From Cloeon dipterum (lineage: Eukaryota > Arthropoda > Insecta > Ephemeroptera > Baetidae): a DNA stretch of 64,000 nucleotides. This document shows, one piece after another, positions 10,280 through 22,209 of the stretch; the first letter of the stretch is position 1; every line of letters starts with the position of its first letter. The notes under the pieces are model-generated. The model saw only the letters and a program-made list of their open reading frames with translations. It did no database searches and was not told where the DNA came from. The position numbers and the translations under genes are program-made. The DNA is taken from contig NC_088789.1 of the NCBI RefSeq assembly GCF_949628265.1, positions 34,155,883 through 34,219,882 of the forward strand, given 5' to 3'.

Positions 10280-13140
10280 TTAATATTTTCTGGGCTGTTT
10301 TTCCCCATTTTTTTAAAAAATTTTAACGATTTTATTTCATAAAATTGTATTTTTGTAATTTTGCACAAATTTTAATCAATTTTGAGTGCGGTCGGAGGGA
10401 AAGCAGCGGCGCCAGACGGACTGCAAGCTGATCTGCGGGCCTGCGTTTAATTGTTTTATTGGCCGCACCAATTTATCGCTTTTCTCATGCGCCGAAACAC
10501 GCAATTATCGCGATTGAACCAAATAATTGAATTTCGCTCGGCCACTTTAACGACTATATAGCTCTTCCAAATAAATAAAATGCGGCGCTGAGAGGCGAAA
10601 TATAACCGCCGCGGCCTTGATGGAACAATGAACCACAAAAATGGAACAAAAAAAACCTAAACCAGTTTCTTCCGAGGGATTAATTTGTGTAACGGATTCG
10701 TGTCTTCAATCTTTTCAATTCATAAAATTCGATTTTTCAGGGTCAAAATAAATCATCACTTTTAATTAAATTAATTATTATTTCCCCGTGTTTCCCATTT
10801 CCGATTATTCCTGAGCAATCGGAGGAAAATTCCGTATAAATTTCTTAATCGGGGCAGAATAAGACAGAAGACGCAATTATCCCGCGGTGTCGGCGCAGAA
10901 AGGAATGCATTGAGCTGTCTCTCCGCTGGTCGGTCGCAAGTAATGCAACCGCACGACGCATTCCCAGTGCAACAGGTGTGTTTTTCTTCTCTCCTTTGTT
11001 GCGCGCCGCCTTTCCCAATTATCCAGTCCAGATTGGATCGATAAATCTTCGCTTTCCCGTTACGAAATATATTCACGCCGCGTGTGACTCACATCTTAAC
11101 TCTTTATGATTCAATTCAGGACCCGCCCTTTGCTATTTTTGCCTTCTCACTGTTTAAATATTTGTCATTTTGTGGCGCCAACCCGACGAGGAAGCAATTT
11201 CATAGAAGGAAAATTTATTATCAGTGATTCAATGTTTTTAATATCCTCTTTCCTTCTCCTTTGTTTAAACGCGACGCTGTCATTCATGTAATTCCAACAC
11301 TTAGGCGCCAGAAATGCGATATTTTTGTTCTCGCCACAGAGTAAAACTTTTTCAAAGTCAGCAGCTCTCGGGTTAAAAATAATACGAGAGACGCGCTTGT
11401 CTCACCTGCACGTAATTTTTCATATTTATTTCTTTCGAGCGGTTTGCGGGTTAGATTTTTAATTAAATAATATGAATTTTTTAATTTATTGATCGTGCAA
11501 TAATGATTTAATTGCTATTTAACCCTTTTTTTCAAATTTACCGCGGTTATCGGCACCTGCCACGCCCCCTTTTCAAGATTTTTTTCCCCCTATTTCAAAA
11601 ACGACCTCCCGTTGCTATTTTAACTAAACCTTTGAGGAAATTCGGCAGCGAAATAATTCTATTTTTAAACAAGAGCGCGTTTAACAGCCCTCTTATCTTT
11701 TATTTTCGCGCTCAAACATGTGGCTAAAAGTACCGAACGTGATCGACTGCTCGCTGATAAATTTAAATTGCTGCTTTTTCCTCTGCAGCGTCCTGCATCA
11801 TACATATAATGCTGTATCTCGATGCACGATTTTCCTGCCGGCGCATCAGACTAAAAATAACACGCTCTCACTCTGCTCGAGTGATTGGATCTCTTTTTCT
11901 CACTCACTTTTCGGTGATGTCATTGTCGTGACGTCATGACTACATACATCACACCTGAACCTGAGAGCGGCATTTAGCACACCTCCAAACCACCGACGCA
12001 ACAGGGCAAACAGCAAATTTAATAATGCACGATAATTACTTTCACACGCCTACGCCCCGCCGCCTGTGGAATTGGAATTCCCATGTTGCAGTTTGCTTTC
12101 AACTGGTTTTCACTCGCTTTTAATTTTCGCTCCGGGGAAACACGAAACTGCGGCTTCCTGAGTGAGAGAGGGAAATTGTAATTTTTTAATTAAATCGGGG
12201 AAGTTTGTTTGTAAAAATTATAGCGGATTATTTTTCTTATTTTAATTTTACGTTCTTCTAAAATGATTTAAGAACGGAAATATAAATTTCAAAATTAAGA
12301 ATTGACCTGAAAAAGGGTAAGTTACCCTGATCTCACCCTCCCTCGAGATTTTCAATCAACATCTTATTTCAATTTTCATGTTCTTTTACCTTTTTGAAAA
12401 GAAAACTCTAGACAAACTGATTTTTTTCTATCAACCTGAAAAAGGTCACAAACCCTGACAGTTACAATTGAAATTTCATGAGTAAAATCAGAATTTTGGG
12501 TTAAAAATGTCTGAAAATTAAATATACCCGTGCTATGAGGGGATATTTCACCCTGAAAACGACCTGAGATCTTCAATTCTGAAGTAAAACATAAAAATTG
12601 ATTTTAAGAAGATCAAAATAATTGTTTTTAAAGAATAAAATGAAAAACCCCGGAACGAGTTGCAAAATTATTACTTGAAATGAGTAAAGGATGGTTACCC
12701 TGAGTTACCCATCCCTTGGTTTTTTACTTTAACACAAACCCTGATAGTTAAAATCAGAAATTTTGTTGAAAATTTAATTTACCGATTTTTTTTAGGGGAA
12801 ATTTCACCCTGAAAACGATCATAACTGATTACAGGAACTAAAAACCACTTCAAGTAGTTTTCTAAATTTAAATAAATGGCTATTTGCGTCGGATGATGCA
12901 CCAAAATGATTATTTCGTCTCGAACAATGGCGAGTTTACGTCACGAAAGTTAATTATTAGTTTCTTTCGCCCGCCAGCAAGATGAGATGCTTAAATTCGC
13001 GATAAAATTCCATTGCTTTGTCTGGCAAAAATGTTTGCGTGCAAGACTCACGTCACGAAATTTCCAAATAATGAAACGCAAATTTCTTATAAAAATATTA
13101 GACAAGCGGAAAGGATAAAACCTTTACGCCGTTCTAAGCA
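10280..13140. other. Noncoding region upstream of the proximal ITP promoter
   Basis: No convincing coding region. The sequence alternates AT-rich runs with short CpG-containing patches. Between about 12300 and 12830 phrases such as ACCTGAAAAAGG, ACCCTGA and TTTCACCCTGAAAACGA recur, suggesting an old internal repeat. If the distal exon at 9.4 kb belongs to ITP, this is its first intron. Confidence 0.4.
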
Positions 13141-13144
13141 GAAT

Positions 13145-13330
13145 CAAGTGTTTACCTCGCGTGTGTGTGTGTTTTGGCCTGGAGTCAACTCTTTTATGAG
13201 CTGCTTCAGCGGTCGGTCGGTCGGCATATTAAAAGAAAACAAACACTCCCGGTGGCGCGTGTTCCGTTTAGCAGGTGTTTGTTTTGTATACATAAAAGCG
13301 AAAAAGCGCGACTTTCCGGAGAAGGGAAGG
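13145..13330 (+). repeat. Dispersed repeat family B, copy 1
   Basis: A stretch with GTGTGTGTTTTGGCCTGGAG, CTCTTTTATGAGCTGCTTC, GAAAACAAACACTC, CGTGTTCCGTTTAGCAGGTG and TTTGTTTTG recurs in reverse orientation at 47975-48120 and, more diverged, at 61110-61245. No coding capacity was recognised. Confidence 0.65.
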
Positions 13331-13679
13331 AGGAAGCAGCCAATTAATCTCCGAAGATGAGACGCGAATATCGCGTTTCGCCGGACCACTCATCGACTGA
13401 CTGACGGCCTTGTGCACGAAAAAAAAGAACAATCTGGATCAAGTTTCCAGTTGCTCGCATTCTGACAGCCAGACGGCCTGGGTTTTATCAAAATTCGATC
13501 GATTTAATTAAAATTGAAACGAGTCCCTACCTCAACGCGTCTGGATGGGTTCATCCCTGAAAGAAAGGCGACAACTTGGATTGTATGGATGTAGAAGAGA
13601 TGCGAGTCGGCGGATCGGTTCGCGGTTCGCGCTGGAGCTGCCTGGCCTGCCGGCGTCCCCACCCCACTCCCTCGGCGCG

Positions 13680-13815
13680 GCATTAAAGGCAAGTGCGAGT
13701 GGCGGCGGCAGTCAGTGTGTTGCAGCAGCCCGTACCTGAGACTCGAGAGTGAGACGCAGACAGTCTCGCAAGCAAGCAAGCAACCAACCAACCTCCAGCC
13801 TTTTCAGCAATCGCC
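13680..13815 (+). promoter_or_regulatory. Proximal ITP promoter and 5' leader
   Basis: A TATA-like CATTAAAGG at 13681-13689 is followed at the canonical spacing by an arthropod initiator (TCAGT at 13712-13716, with its A about 31 bases downstream of the TTAAAG). The leader that follows contains short AGCAAGCAAGCAACCAACCA repeats and runs to the ATG at 13816. The spacing and the initiator make this a well-supported core promoter. Confidence 0.65.
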
Positions 13816-16800
13816 ATGATCCGCACAGACACCCTGGTGAGTGCCGAGCCGCCGCACTGCCGCCCCGAACGCCCGGATGCGCCAATTCAGACCAATTATT
13901 CAATTTTCGGCCGACCTTGCCTTTCCAATCCGATTTCAGACGCGACGTTTTAATTTCGGACCGTTTCACAGGTTGAAATTGGATTAATTTGGGTTTAAAA
14001 CCTTTGTAGGGGTTGTTTGGTGCTGCCCCTGGGCTTAATTATCAGTTTTCAGCCGAATATTTGTTAATTAGACGGTTAAAAATGGGAGGAATTCGATTTT
14101 TTATCAATTAAGGGATGATTTAGGGTTGAAGGTGGCATGTAGGCAGACATTTAAATCCCTCCAATGGTTTAAAATCCATTAAAACCCATTTTAGGAATTT
14201 AAAATTTTAATTTTAGCGTGAATTGCGATTTTAACCTTTAAAGAGTCCGTGAAGTGCTGCCACCTAGGCCCGAAACTGTATTTCTACGATTTTCTCAAAA
14301 TCTACAGCCCCAAATTTCTTAAATTACATGCCAAATGAAAGGTCCAGACGCCCTCCAGATGGAGCCACCGGCGAATCGCGACTTTGAGGCCTCCGCCCCC
14401 TTGAAACTGCTCCCCAACCTCCCCCGGGGCCAATTGATCGAATTTTACAAATTAAATCTTCCGAACCGTGCTCGGAGGTTAGGGATTTCGGGCTCGGCAA
14501 CAAAGGCCGTCGCGGGAGGATATGGGTCATTGAAAGGCGGAGAAGCCGCGGTCCCCAATGTACATTTGCGACACCCATCAACGCACGGATCATTATTCGC
14601 ACGTTTCCCACGCGAGAGGACACGCAAGCGTGCACGCAGCCTCGAAAACAAATTCAATCTCGTTCCTAGAATCGCAACAGACACGTGGAAGCAGCAGCAA
14701 AATTAAATTAAATTAAAAAAACCGTCCGAGTCGCGCGGTAAACAAGAAAAGAAGTTTCACAATTCTCGCTGCGAGCGCAAATAAATGAGAATAATTACGC
14801 GCGGGGCAGTACGAAAGAATTATTAGAAAGCAGGTAATTGAGCGATTGTCCGTCCTTGGTGGCGAGAGAGTGCCGCTTTTCGGACAGTTTCCGCACGCGC
14901 GTCTGCCTGCTTTTCTGCTCCAAATGCCGAGCTGAATGCGCGCCGATTGTTTCTCAAGCGGCTCGTCGGTGGTATTTCAAATGAAAAATGACGACGCACG
15001 GAATTAAGGTTGGAAACCGTTTAAACTTTTATTTCGAGACGCTCGTTAGTCACTTAACGCGCGCGGCGCGGTGTTCGCTTCGACGCAGCGCCAAGCTGTC
15101 TGACACTCGCTCTCGGTGACAGATGATAGAGATGCATTTCGGCATTCCCGCTCCGCAGCATCCTAATCGCGTTCCCTTGTTTTATATATTTTAATTCCAT
15201 CTCATGAGGCGTCAAGGAGAAGGACAAGGCCGAGCGCCGACTCAATTTTTGCTAATTGCCCGGGAATAATTTTGACCTCGGCCGGTCGTAATCTGAGCGG
15301 TCAGCTTCCGAATCGCGCGGCACTTCCTGTACCGCAGATTATTTTTTTTCCTACAGATAATCCGGGACCAACAGGATTGCGAAAAACCCGCATTTTTAAT
15401 TTTTACCAGTTTCTCGCAAGTTTTTTATTTTGAGAGAGAAAAACTGGTTGTAAGCAAATGCAACCCTTGGGGCGTAAAATATTTAAATTCGTCTCATTCG
15501 TCCTCTGGCGCTTCCGCAAGTGCAGAAAATGCGCAAACAATGCGCGGCAGGAGTAACGCAATCATTGTTGTTTACTTCATTTCCGATTTTCGACGGGAAT
15601 GCAAACTGCAAACACTTTTGCTCTCGGCCGAGAGCATGAAGACAAAGAACATACATGCACGCACACACGTCGCTCGCTTATTTTGTTGTGCAAGCGCACC
15701 GGTGTGCACAGCTGCCCGCGGATAAAAATAAACCATGAGCCGATTCCGAGATTATCCAATCAATCTCATTATCCCATTCGAACACAAAGAATCCAGGCAG
15801 AGAAAGAAAGTGTCAAACTCAGATTTCTTAATTGTTAACTGTCTCAAAGAGCCCGCAGCTGCACCTGGCAGCGATTTAAATAAAAAAAATGATTATTACA
15901 ATTGCAATTGGCTTTCCCCCCACTCCTAACGTAAGATCTAGGTGGGGGGCGTGGTCCTAATTGGCTCTTCTTAAGGTGGAGGGGAGGTGTCATCCAATTA
16001 AATTGTTTTAACGGATTTTCCGGGTTGTGCGCGTGATTTCCGAAACGTCGGTTTTTTTCTCCGGAGGCTGGATGCTGGAAAATGCGACTCACGCGGCAGC
16101 TTGACCGATTGATGTGCGTTCCGCGAGAATTATTCATTCAGGCGAATTGGCTGACAAGGAGCGAGGGGCCCGACGGCCACCCGTCCCTCCTCACGTGATC
16201 CATTATCGAATCGAGGCGCCCAGGGCAGTGAAAAAAGTGTGAAAAATGTCAGAAAACCTCTAAAAAATCAGTTTAAAAGCCTGAAAATTAAGTGCGTCGG
16301 TTTTTCTATTAAATTTCGCTCCAAAAATCTGAAATTCTGACTTTTGGGGCTTGCGACTGGACAGATCTCGGCGGCAAATGAGCAGCGTTATGCAACGCGT
16401 GTCGCCAATTGCAGAATTGCTCGGCTGATGACGGAGGGGCCCTCATCAGTCGGCTCATCTCTCTCGAGTTTCATTCCAACCGCCGTTCTTTATGTTACAA
16501 CTGGCTCCCAAGCTCGATCAAAAGGCATCGACCGGAATATTTAGAATTATCCTGCAGAAGCCAGTAATTTTCCCTTGACAAGAATTAATTATTATTTCTA
16601 GAAAATGTCTCATTCTCGAACTAATTGCGGATTGACAATCAATTTCCAATTTGATTTGCGCCTCTAGCCACGAGCGAGCGGGAAAACACGTGCGCCATTC
16701 TCGATAATCACATGTGAGCGTGCGAATAAAAGATTCGCCACAATCGATACACGCATTGTCGCGAAAACGCTGCTGGCTGGCAAGGCGACAAAAGCAGCTG

Positions 16801-19800
16801 CGTTAATATTTTGTTTGACCATTATGCTGATGAACCGTCGATTACTTTCGCGCGTCAATCACCCGATCGACCGCGAAATGCAACACAAAAGGGGTAGAAA
16901 AAAGTGGGTCTCCACTTAAAGCCGATCTGTTTTTTAATATTTTTTTTTTGTAAAATCAGGATATCGATTTAATTTCTTAAAAATAGGCTCTAGAGATGCG
17001 CAAAGTCTTCTTCTTCAATATTATATTTTTTCTTAAAAAAAAAAATACTCGCAGTTCTCAAATAAAAAAAAAATACTTTTCTCTAACCTCCTCTAACTAA
17101 ATAAAGGCATTTCAACTTGAAAATCAGGTTAAATTTGCTTAAAAATATTTTTTTATTCAAAATGGCGGATACCACAGTCCGCCATTAAAGCATTGTTGCC
17201 ATGTTTTAGTCAAAAGTGAAAATTTAAGCATTGAAAAGTATATTTATGGTTTCTACAATGTTCAGGAAGAAAATTCCTGCTTTAAAAAATTTTTCATTGT
17301 TGTGGTCATTGTTGACCATTGTTGAAAAATAAGTTTTGATTGTTGAGGGACAATATAAACATAAATATCTTGGTAATATAAGCCAAAAACAATCTACAAA
17401 AATATTCAAGATGGCGGATGACAATGTCCGCCATGTTGGCATTGTTGACGGCCATTGTTGCCTAATTTCATATCTTTAGATCATGTCCATTACAATCAGT
17501 CTGGCAAAAATCCCAACATCCGCCATTTTGACCTCAAATTCGTTTTGGCGGGAAATTCAAATTTTAACCTTAAACCGATTGTTTTTTGTTTTTTTGTTTC
17601 AGACAATGGCGCGAACGAGCATGGCGGCGTGCGTGGCGATCGTGGTGGTGGTGGCGAGCACGGCGCTGGCGGGGCCGACGCGCGGCGGCATCCCGTTCGG
17701 CTCGGGCCCCGCGGCGACGCGGCCCCTGGTGCTCAACCACACCCTGAGCAAGCGGACCCACTTCTTCGACATCCAGTGCAAGGGCGTCTACGACAAGAGC
17801 ATATTCGCGCGCCTCGACCGCATCTGCGAGGACTGCTACAACCTCTTCCGCGAGCCGCAGCTCCACTCGCTCTGCAGGTGAACACCCGCCGCCATCTTTG
17901 TTTTTTGTTCTATTTGTTTGGGAAATTTTTTTTTTGTGTAAGATTGACAGGGGATGATTTTCCGCCATTTTGAAACTGTTGGACAATCTCAACAATTTTC
18001 CAAATTTTTATCTTTTGACAAAAAAAAGATTCACAAAATATTCAAAATGGCGGATTTGTATGTCCTTTTCAACGGGAAATCGGAGAATTATGCGTGAGGC
18101 GAGGTTGGTTTTCGCCACGTGAGGGCACGGTGCGGTTTGTGTGCGATGTGTGTGCTGGAATTTATTGTTGCGGTGACGCGGCCTAATTCATTGACTCGCG
18201 TGTCGCGAATTCGATCGTTATTGGCACTCTCAACCCGCATATTTTGTCGTCGCTCTCCCGCTCCGTGCCAAAACAACTGATTTTCAATCAGGAGAAACCG
18301 ATTCAGCGCGTTAGAATTTTTCTAGTGAGTCACAACAATGAAATTTTGCATTTTTTTCGGGTTTTCACGGCAATTAAAAATAATTTTAAGGCTCCAAAAT
18401 TAGAATTTAAAATATATTTTTAAATTTTTAAATTATTTTTGTTAAACAATAATAATAATAATTTTTTAACAATCCAAAAATGGCGGCCTATCGCGACTTT
18501 ATTAAAGAATTTTTTAAAATTTTTATTTTTAAGGGTAGGTTATCCTTTAAAGTATTTTAATTTCTCTAATTAAATTAAATTCCTGGCCTAGAAGCCCCAT
18601 TCTTTATCAATATTTACTCACAAAATGCCAAAAAAGCTGATTTCGCGGAAGCTGCAGTCCGAGCAGCATTGTTTGCGGTGTGTTCGAACGCGGAAACAAG
18701 CGATTTAGCTGTCATTAATGGACAAAGAGAGAAAAAAATCGTGAAACGAGAGCTGAACGAGTGCAGCAGCAGTAGCAGCTCGCAGCTCGCGAGATAAGGA
18801 GTCTCGTGGCGTGCGTGCGACCTCGTTAGCCGGCTGAAATTACAACGAACGAGCAGGAAAATAAATACACACTTGTCTCGCTTTTATGGAAACTTTGCAA
18901 CACTCGCTCCGAGGAATGCAACGCCACGGACACACGCCGCAATTAATAAAAGCCTTTCTTTCATTCTTGCTCAGCCTGTGGAAAAAAATTATGCACGAAA
19001 TCTTAAAGGAGCCGTACAGCAATCCGCCATTTTTTCGTTGAAAATCATTTAATAGGGTGTTTAAGAGGAATTCTACACCGATAAAAATGGAAAATGTCGG
19101 TTTCTTAAAGAAAAATGCCGCCATTTTGGACTTTAAGAAAATTCAAAATGGCGGCAACCGTCAAATTATTTTAAATTCATGTTTCATTCACGCTCCTGCA
19201 ATGAGCAATGACGATCTCATCGAAAAAGACCAAGCCCGAATTTATGTTTCGTGTTTTCGTGTCCCCCGACCGAATTATCTCGTCAGAATTAATTGTTGCG
19301 TGTTAATAATTGTTAATTGTGTTGTTCGTTTGTGTCTGTGTTTTCGCAGAAAGGAATGCTTCACGACCAACTATTTCAAAGGGTGCATCGACTCGCTGAT
19401 GCTGCAGGATGAGTTGGAAGAAATTCAGTCGTGGATCAAACAGCTGCACGGGGCGCCCCTGTAGCTCGTTGGTCACTCATAGGTACCTGCCCCCCACCCT
19501 CCTCCCCTCCGCATGCCTCTCCTAACCTATTTTTAGTTTTCTAACCTACTCACAACACCTTTTTACTTTTATTTCAAGCCGATTTTTGGTCGAGACTGGA
19601 CAATGGACGGTCCTAACACCACTAACTCCTTTCAGGCGCCATTTTGAATTTTTAAAATGGGGGAATTTCCCATGTTTAAGGCGGGAAATTAAAAATGGTG
19701 GCACATTTATCACAGCAGCCATCTTGTTTTTCCTTATTTTTCTTGAAATCCAAGATGTCGGCCAACTTTAAAGGACCAATAATTATATTTCCCAAAATTC

Positions 19801-20141
19801 AAGATGGCGGGCACCTTTAAAGGACCGATACAAATTTTTTCCCTTTTTTACGCCCGTCTCTGTCTCGACTTCGGCCCTTCATATTTTTCTGTAGTGTGTG
19901 TAGTTTTCGTAGTGTAGTGTTTTGCGTAGTACAAAGCTAGCCGCGTGGAGATTTTGCATTTTGGCGCGCTTCGAGTTTATTATTGACGAAATGATGCGTG
20001 CTCGTGTACTGATTGAGTTTTTCTCATTGCAGATCCGAATGCTTCAGCACTGACTACTTTTGGGGATGTGTTCAGTCGTTACTTCTGGTCGACGAAACGG
20101 AGGAGTTGCGCAAGATGGTCGACTTCCTCGGCAAGAAGTAA
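13816..20141 (+). CDS. ITP: Ion transport peptide preprohormone (short, amidated isoform)
   Basis: Antidiuretic neuropeptide of the crustacean hyperglycemic hormone/ITP family, which drives ion and water reabsorption in insect hindgut. Coding exons: 13816-13836 (MIRTDTL), 17603-17877 and 20033-20141, with in-frame GT-AG junctions; 134 residues. An internal ATG at 17606 (MARTSMAACVA) is a second possible start and gives a cleaner signal peptide (hydrophobic VAIVVVVAST). A dibasic KR precedes the mature peptide THFFDIQCKGVYDKS. The mature part has six cysteines and the family sequence LDRICEDCYNLFRE, matching the locust hormone as I recall it. The C-terminal exon adds SECFSTDYFWGC and ends LGKK, so cleavage and amidation would give a mature peptide of about 73 residues with C-terminal Leu-amide. 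Confidence 0.95.
13837..17602 (+). other. First ITP intron
   Basis: Bounded by a CTG then GTGAGT donor and a TTTGTTTCAG acceptor. It is noncoding: several CpG-containing patches with short open frames (for example 14335-14706) show no recognisable protein features. It holds a KLF-like GGGGGCGTGGTCC site at about 15945 and the first of the ATGGCGG motifs near 17160. Long intron 1 is common for neuropeptide genes and is a plausible place for enhancers. Confidence 0.6.
17155..19830. repeat. Cluster of AAAATGGCGG / AAGATGGCGG motifs across ITP introns
   Basis: The word ATGGCGG or its complement CCGCCAT, usually with flanking A/T as CAAAATGGCGG or CAAGATGGCGG, occurs at about 17162, 17180, 17411, 17429, 17521, 17888, 17962, 18047, 18479, 19024, 19119, 19148 and 19804, with near matches at 19629 and 19718. 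Several are in face-to-face pairs about 20 bases apart. The word matches the core bound by YY1/Pho-type zinc fingers. Confidence 0.7.
19350..19464 (+). CDS. ITP: Alternative ITP-L C-terminal exon (long, non-amidated isoform)
   Basis: This exon follows a GTTTTCGCAG acceptor and continues the shared 17603-17877 exon in frame: the split codon gives Arg, then KECFTTNYFKGCIDSLMLQD, ending HGAPL and TAG. It supplies the last two cysteines, as the ITP exon at 20033 does, but lacks the Gly-Lys-Lys amidation signal. The ITP-L precursor would be 136 residues. A splice donor (CATAG then GTACCT) follows the stop at 19482, so ITP-L mRNA probably includes the ITP exon as 3' untranslated sequence, as in other insects. 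Confidence 0.9.
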
Positions 20142-21650
20142 TCGAGCGACGCCCGCCCCACCGACTCTTCTATTCTAGTCATAATAATTTATTTTGCATT
20201 TACATTTAATTGATTAACAACACACCCGATTTTGTTTTTTCGAAGGCAACTCACCGCGGCTGGGGATGTTTTGCCTCCGAGTTTGTATAATTTGATAGTG
20301 CGAATTCTTTTCTCAAACTTTGTCGAAGGGTAAAAAATAATACTGTAACATAACGAGATATGTTTGTTCGTGTGGAGACCAAAGATTCATCTAACATAAT
20401 TATTATTATTTGTTGTAATGCAAAGCGATCGTTTTCAGGCTGCGACCTTTATTTTTATACACTCACTCACTCACACTCACCCCCGGAACCGATCTGTTTG
20501 ACTCTATTTATTCCATCTCTCTCGTTTTACACCCCCGCCCCCCGAACACACGCATTAATTTTGCACTTTGACCCGCACAAACATGTACATTTGCGCTCGC
20601 TAAGTCTCTCATCGATTGTTTGTTTTAATTTTGTATCGTCGAAATCGTAAATATTTCTCAATAGACACACGCTATAGTGAAAATTAACCCAAATCTTTCA
20701 TTTCTTCGACTCAAAACCCCTGAAAATTCGAATTTGAACTCACCTGGTGGATGGAAAAGGTGCTAAAGATCACAGATGCTGCAGCATGCTCCTTTGTTTA
20801 CAAAATATTAAGGGGGCGTGGCGACAGGCCGGTTAAAGAGGAGAAATAACCGGTTATTTGGAGTATTTTATTTCTTAATTTGTTAGATTTTCGGAGTTTT
20901 TCATTTAAATGATAAGCAAAATGATCTAAAATCTTGTTTAGAGCAGCAAAATAGGTCAAAAAAATCAAGAAAACATGAAATTCTTAGACGGTAGATAATC
21001 GTGATTGGCCTTTTACTTCATTTTCGGTGGGAGTTTGTAAAGGACTCATTAATTGTTTAGATACTTATACGGTTTGAAGGTCTAAAAATGACTTTCCTAC
21101 ATCAACAATAATAATTTTTGGGACTTTTAAATGTAAATTACAATTTTGACTTATTTAAAGCAAAATATAACTTAAGTTTCAACAATGGTTATTATACTCC
21201 TTTCCTCACACTAAAGAATTTTACTGCAATGTTTCTGTAACCAGCCAAGAGGATGAAAATCCTTTGCCAAAAACCTCTTTTGCGTCCTTTTCTCCATCTC
21301 TGCAGGTGTCAAACGGTGGACGAGGCTATCCATTCGCCAACATGATTCATCAGGTTCTTGAAAATTTGGCCATTCCTGTCCATATTCATGTCCATTTCCA
21401 AAATAATCCATACACTCCAAAGTCTGAACACGATTTTAGGCTAATTTTGTTATATTATACTCTGATATTATTGCTTTCAGAAATTTCGATCATTATTTAT
21501 AAATAGGTGCAAAACAAAATGCACCACCTCTTGTTTGGACAGCAATAAAATATATAAACAAAATGACAGGAAAATAATTATTATATTAAATTCCAATTTT
21601 CAGTCAATTTATTTTCTTTTTTCTCTTTATCGCTATAATTTTCATATTTA
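20142..21650. other. ITP 3' untranslated region and intergenic DNA
   Basis: After the ITP stop the sequence becomes AT-rich with CA-rich runs (20455-20560) and no further coding exons. The 3' end of the ITP mRNA was not placed. A single KLF-like GGGGGCGTGGC lies at about 20814. Nothing else recognisable is present up to the start of the accessory gene cluster. Confidence 0.45.
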
Positions 21651-21659
21651 TGACATTAA

Positions 21660-22060
21660 ATTTTGATCTCAGGTTGTTTTGTCTATGGTGGCAGTCGAAT
21701 GTACCAGAGCAATGGAAAAACTCAAATCGTCGCAGGTCGCAGTAATAAATCAGCCTTTTGTATCTTTCAGGGCGACCCTCATCATGAATGGCTCTCCTTT
21801 TCTGAATTAATTGAGTTCTTGCTCAATTTTATATTGTTCCAAGGGCGTGTGCACCATCAGTGGCTCGTTGCATCAGAATTTGGGGGGTTTTCCCATTTTT
21901 CTAGCACTGCCTGGCTCATAAAATTGTGCACGCAGCCCTCAGCCGGACACTGGACAGCCTCCAAGTGCCTCTGGGCCTCGCGGTGCTTGAAGACTGGCTG
22001 CCAGCCCAAATTCTCCCTGCAAATTTGCAACAAGAAATGATATTCATTTGTATTCAACAA
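21660..22060 (-). pseudogene. Degenerate gene-like block (second family), 3' part
   Basis: On the minus strand an open stretch at 22060-21857 contains CRENLGWQPVFKHREAQRHL and later VQCPAEGC. A diverged copy at 44980-45160 keeps CRENLGW but is interrupted. A third fragment related to 21663-21900 lies at 43560-43780 (shared GAGCAATGGAA and CAGCCTT). These fragments sit just downstream of the better-preserved blocks at 22.2-23.1 and 45.4-46.2 kb, so they may be 3' exons of the same gene family. Function unknown. Confidence 0.3.
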
Positions 22061-22209
22061 TTTAATTTATTGTAAAATTGAAGAGCAGATAATAAATAAT
22101 AAAGTTAAAACTTGGCTCACATTTATTTCATACCGATTTTACGGGCATTAGTAATGTTCCACCTCCAAAATTATTGTTTTGGCAGGTTTTTCGACGAGCT
22201 TAGTGACTT

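Noticed and set aside
17455-17995. Overlapping plus and minus open frames around the ITP hormone exon
   Set aside because: Glycine/arginine/histidine-rich translations typical of wrong frames across a GC-rich exon.
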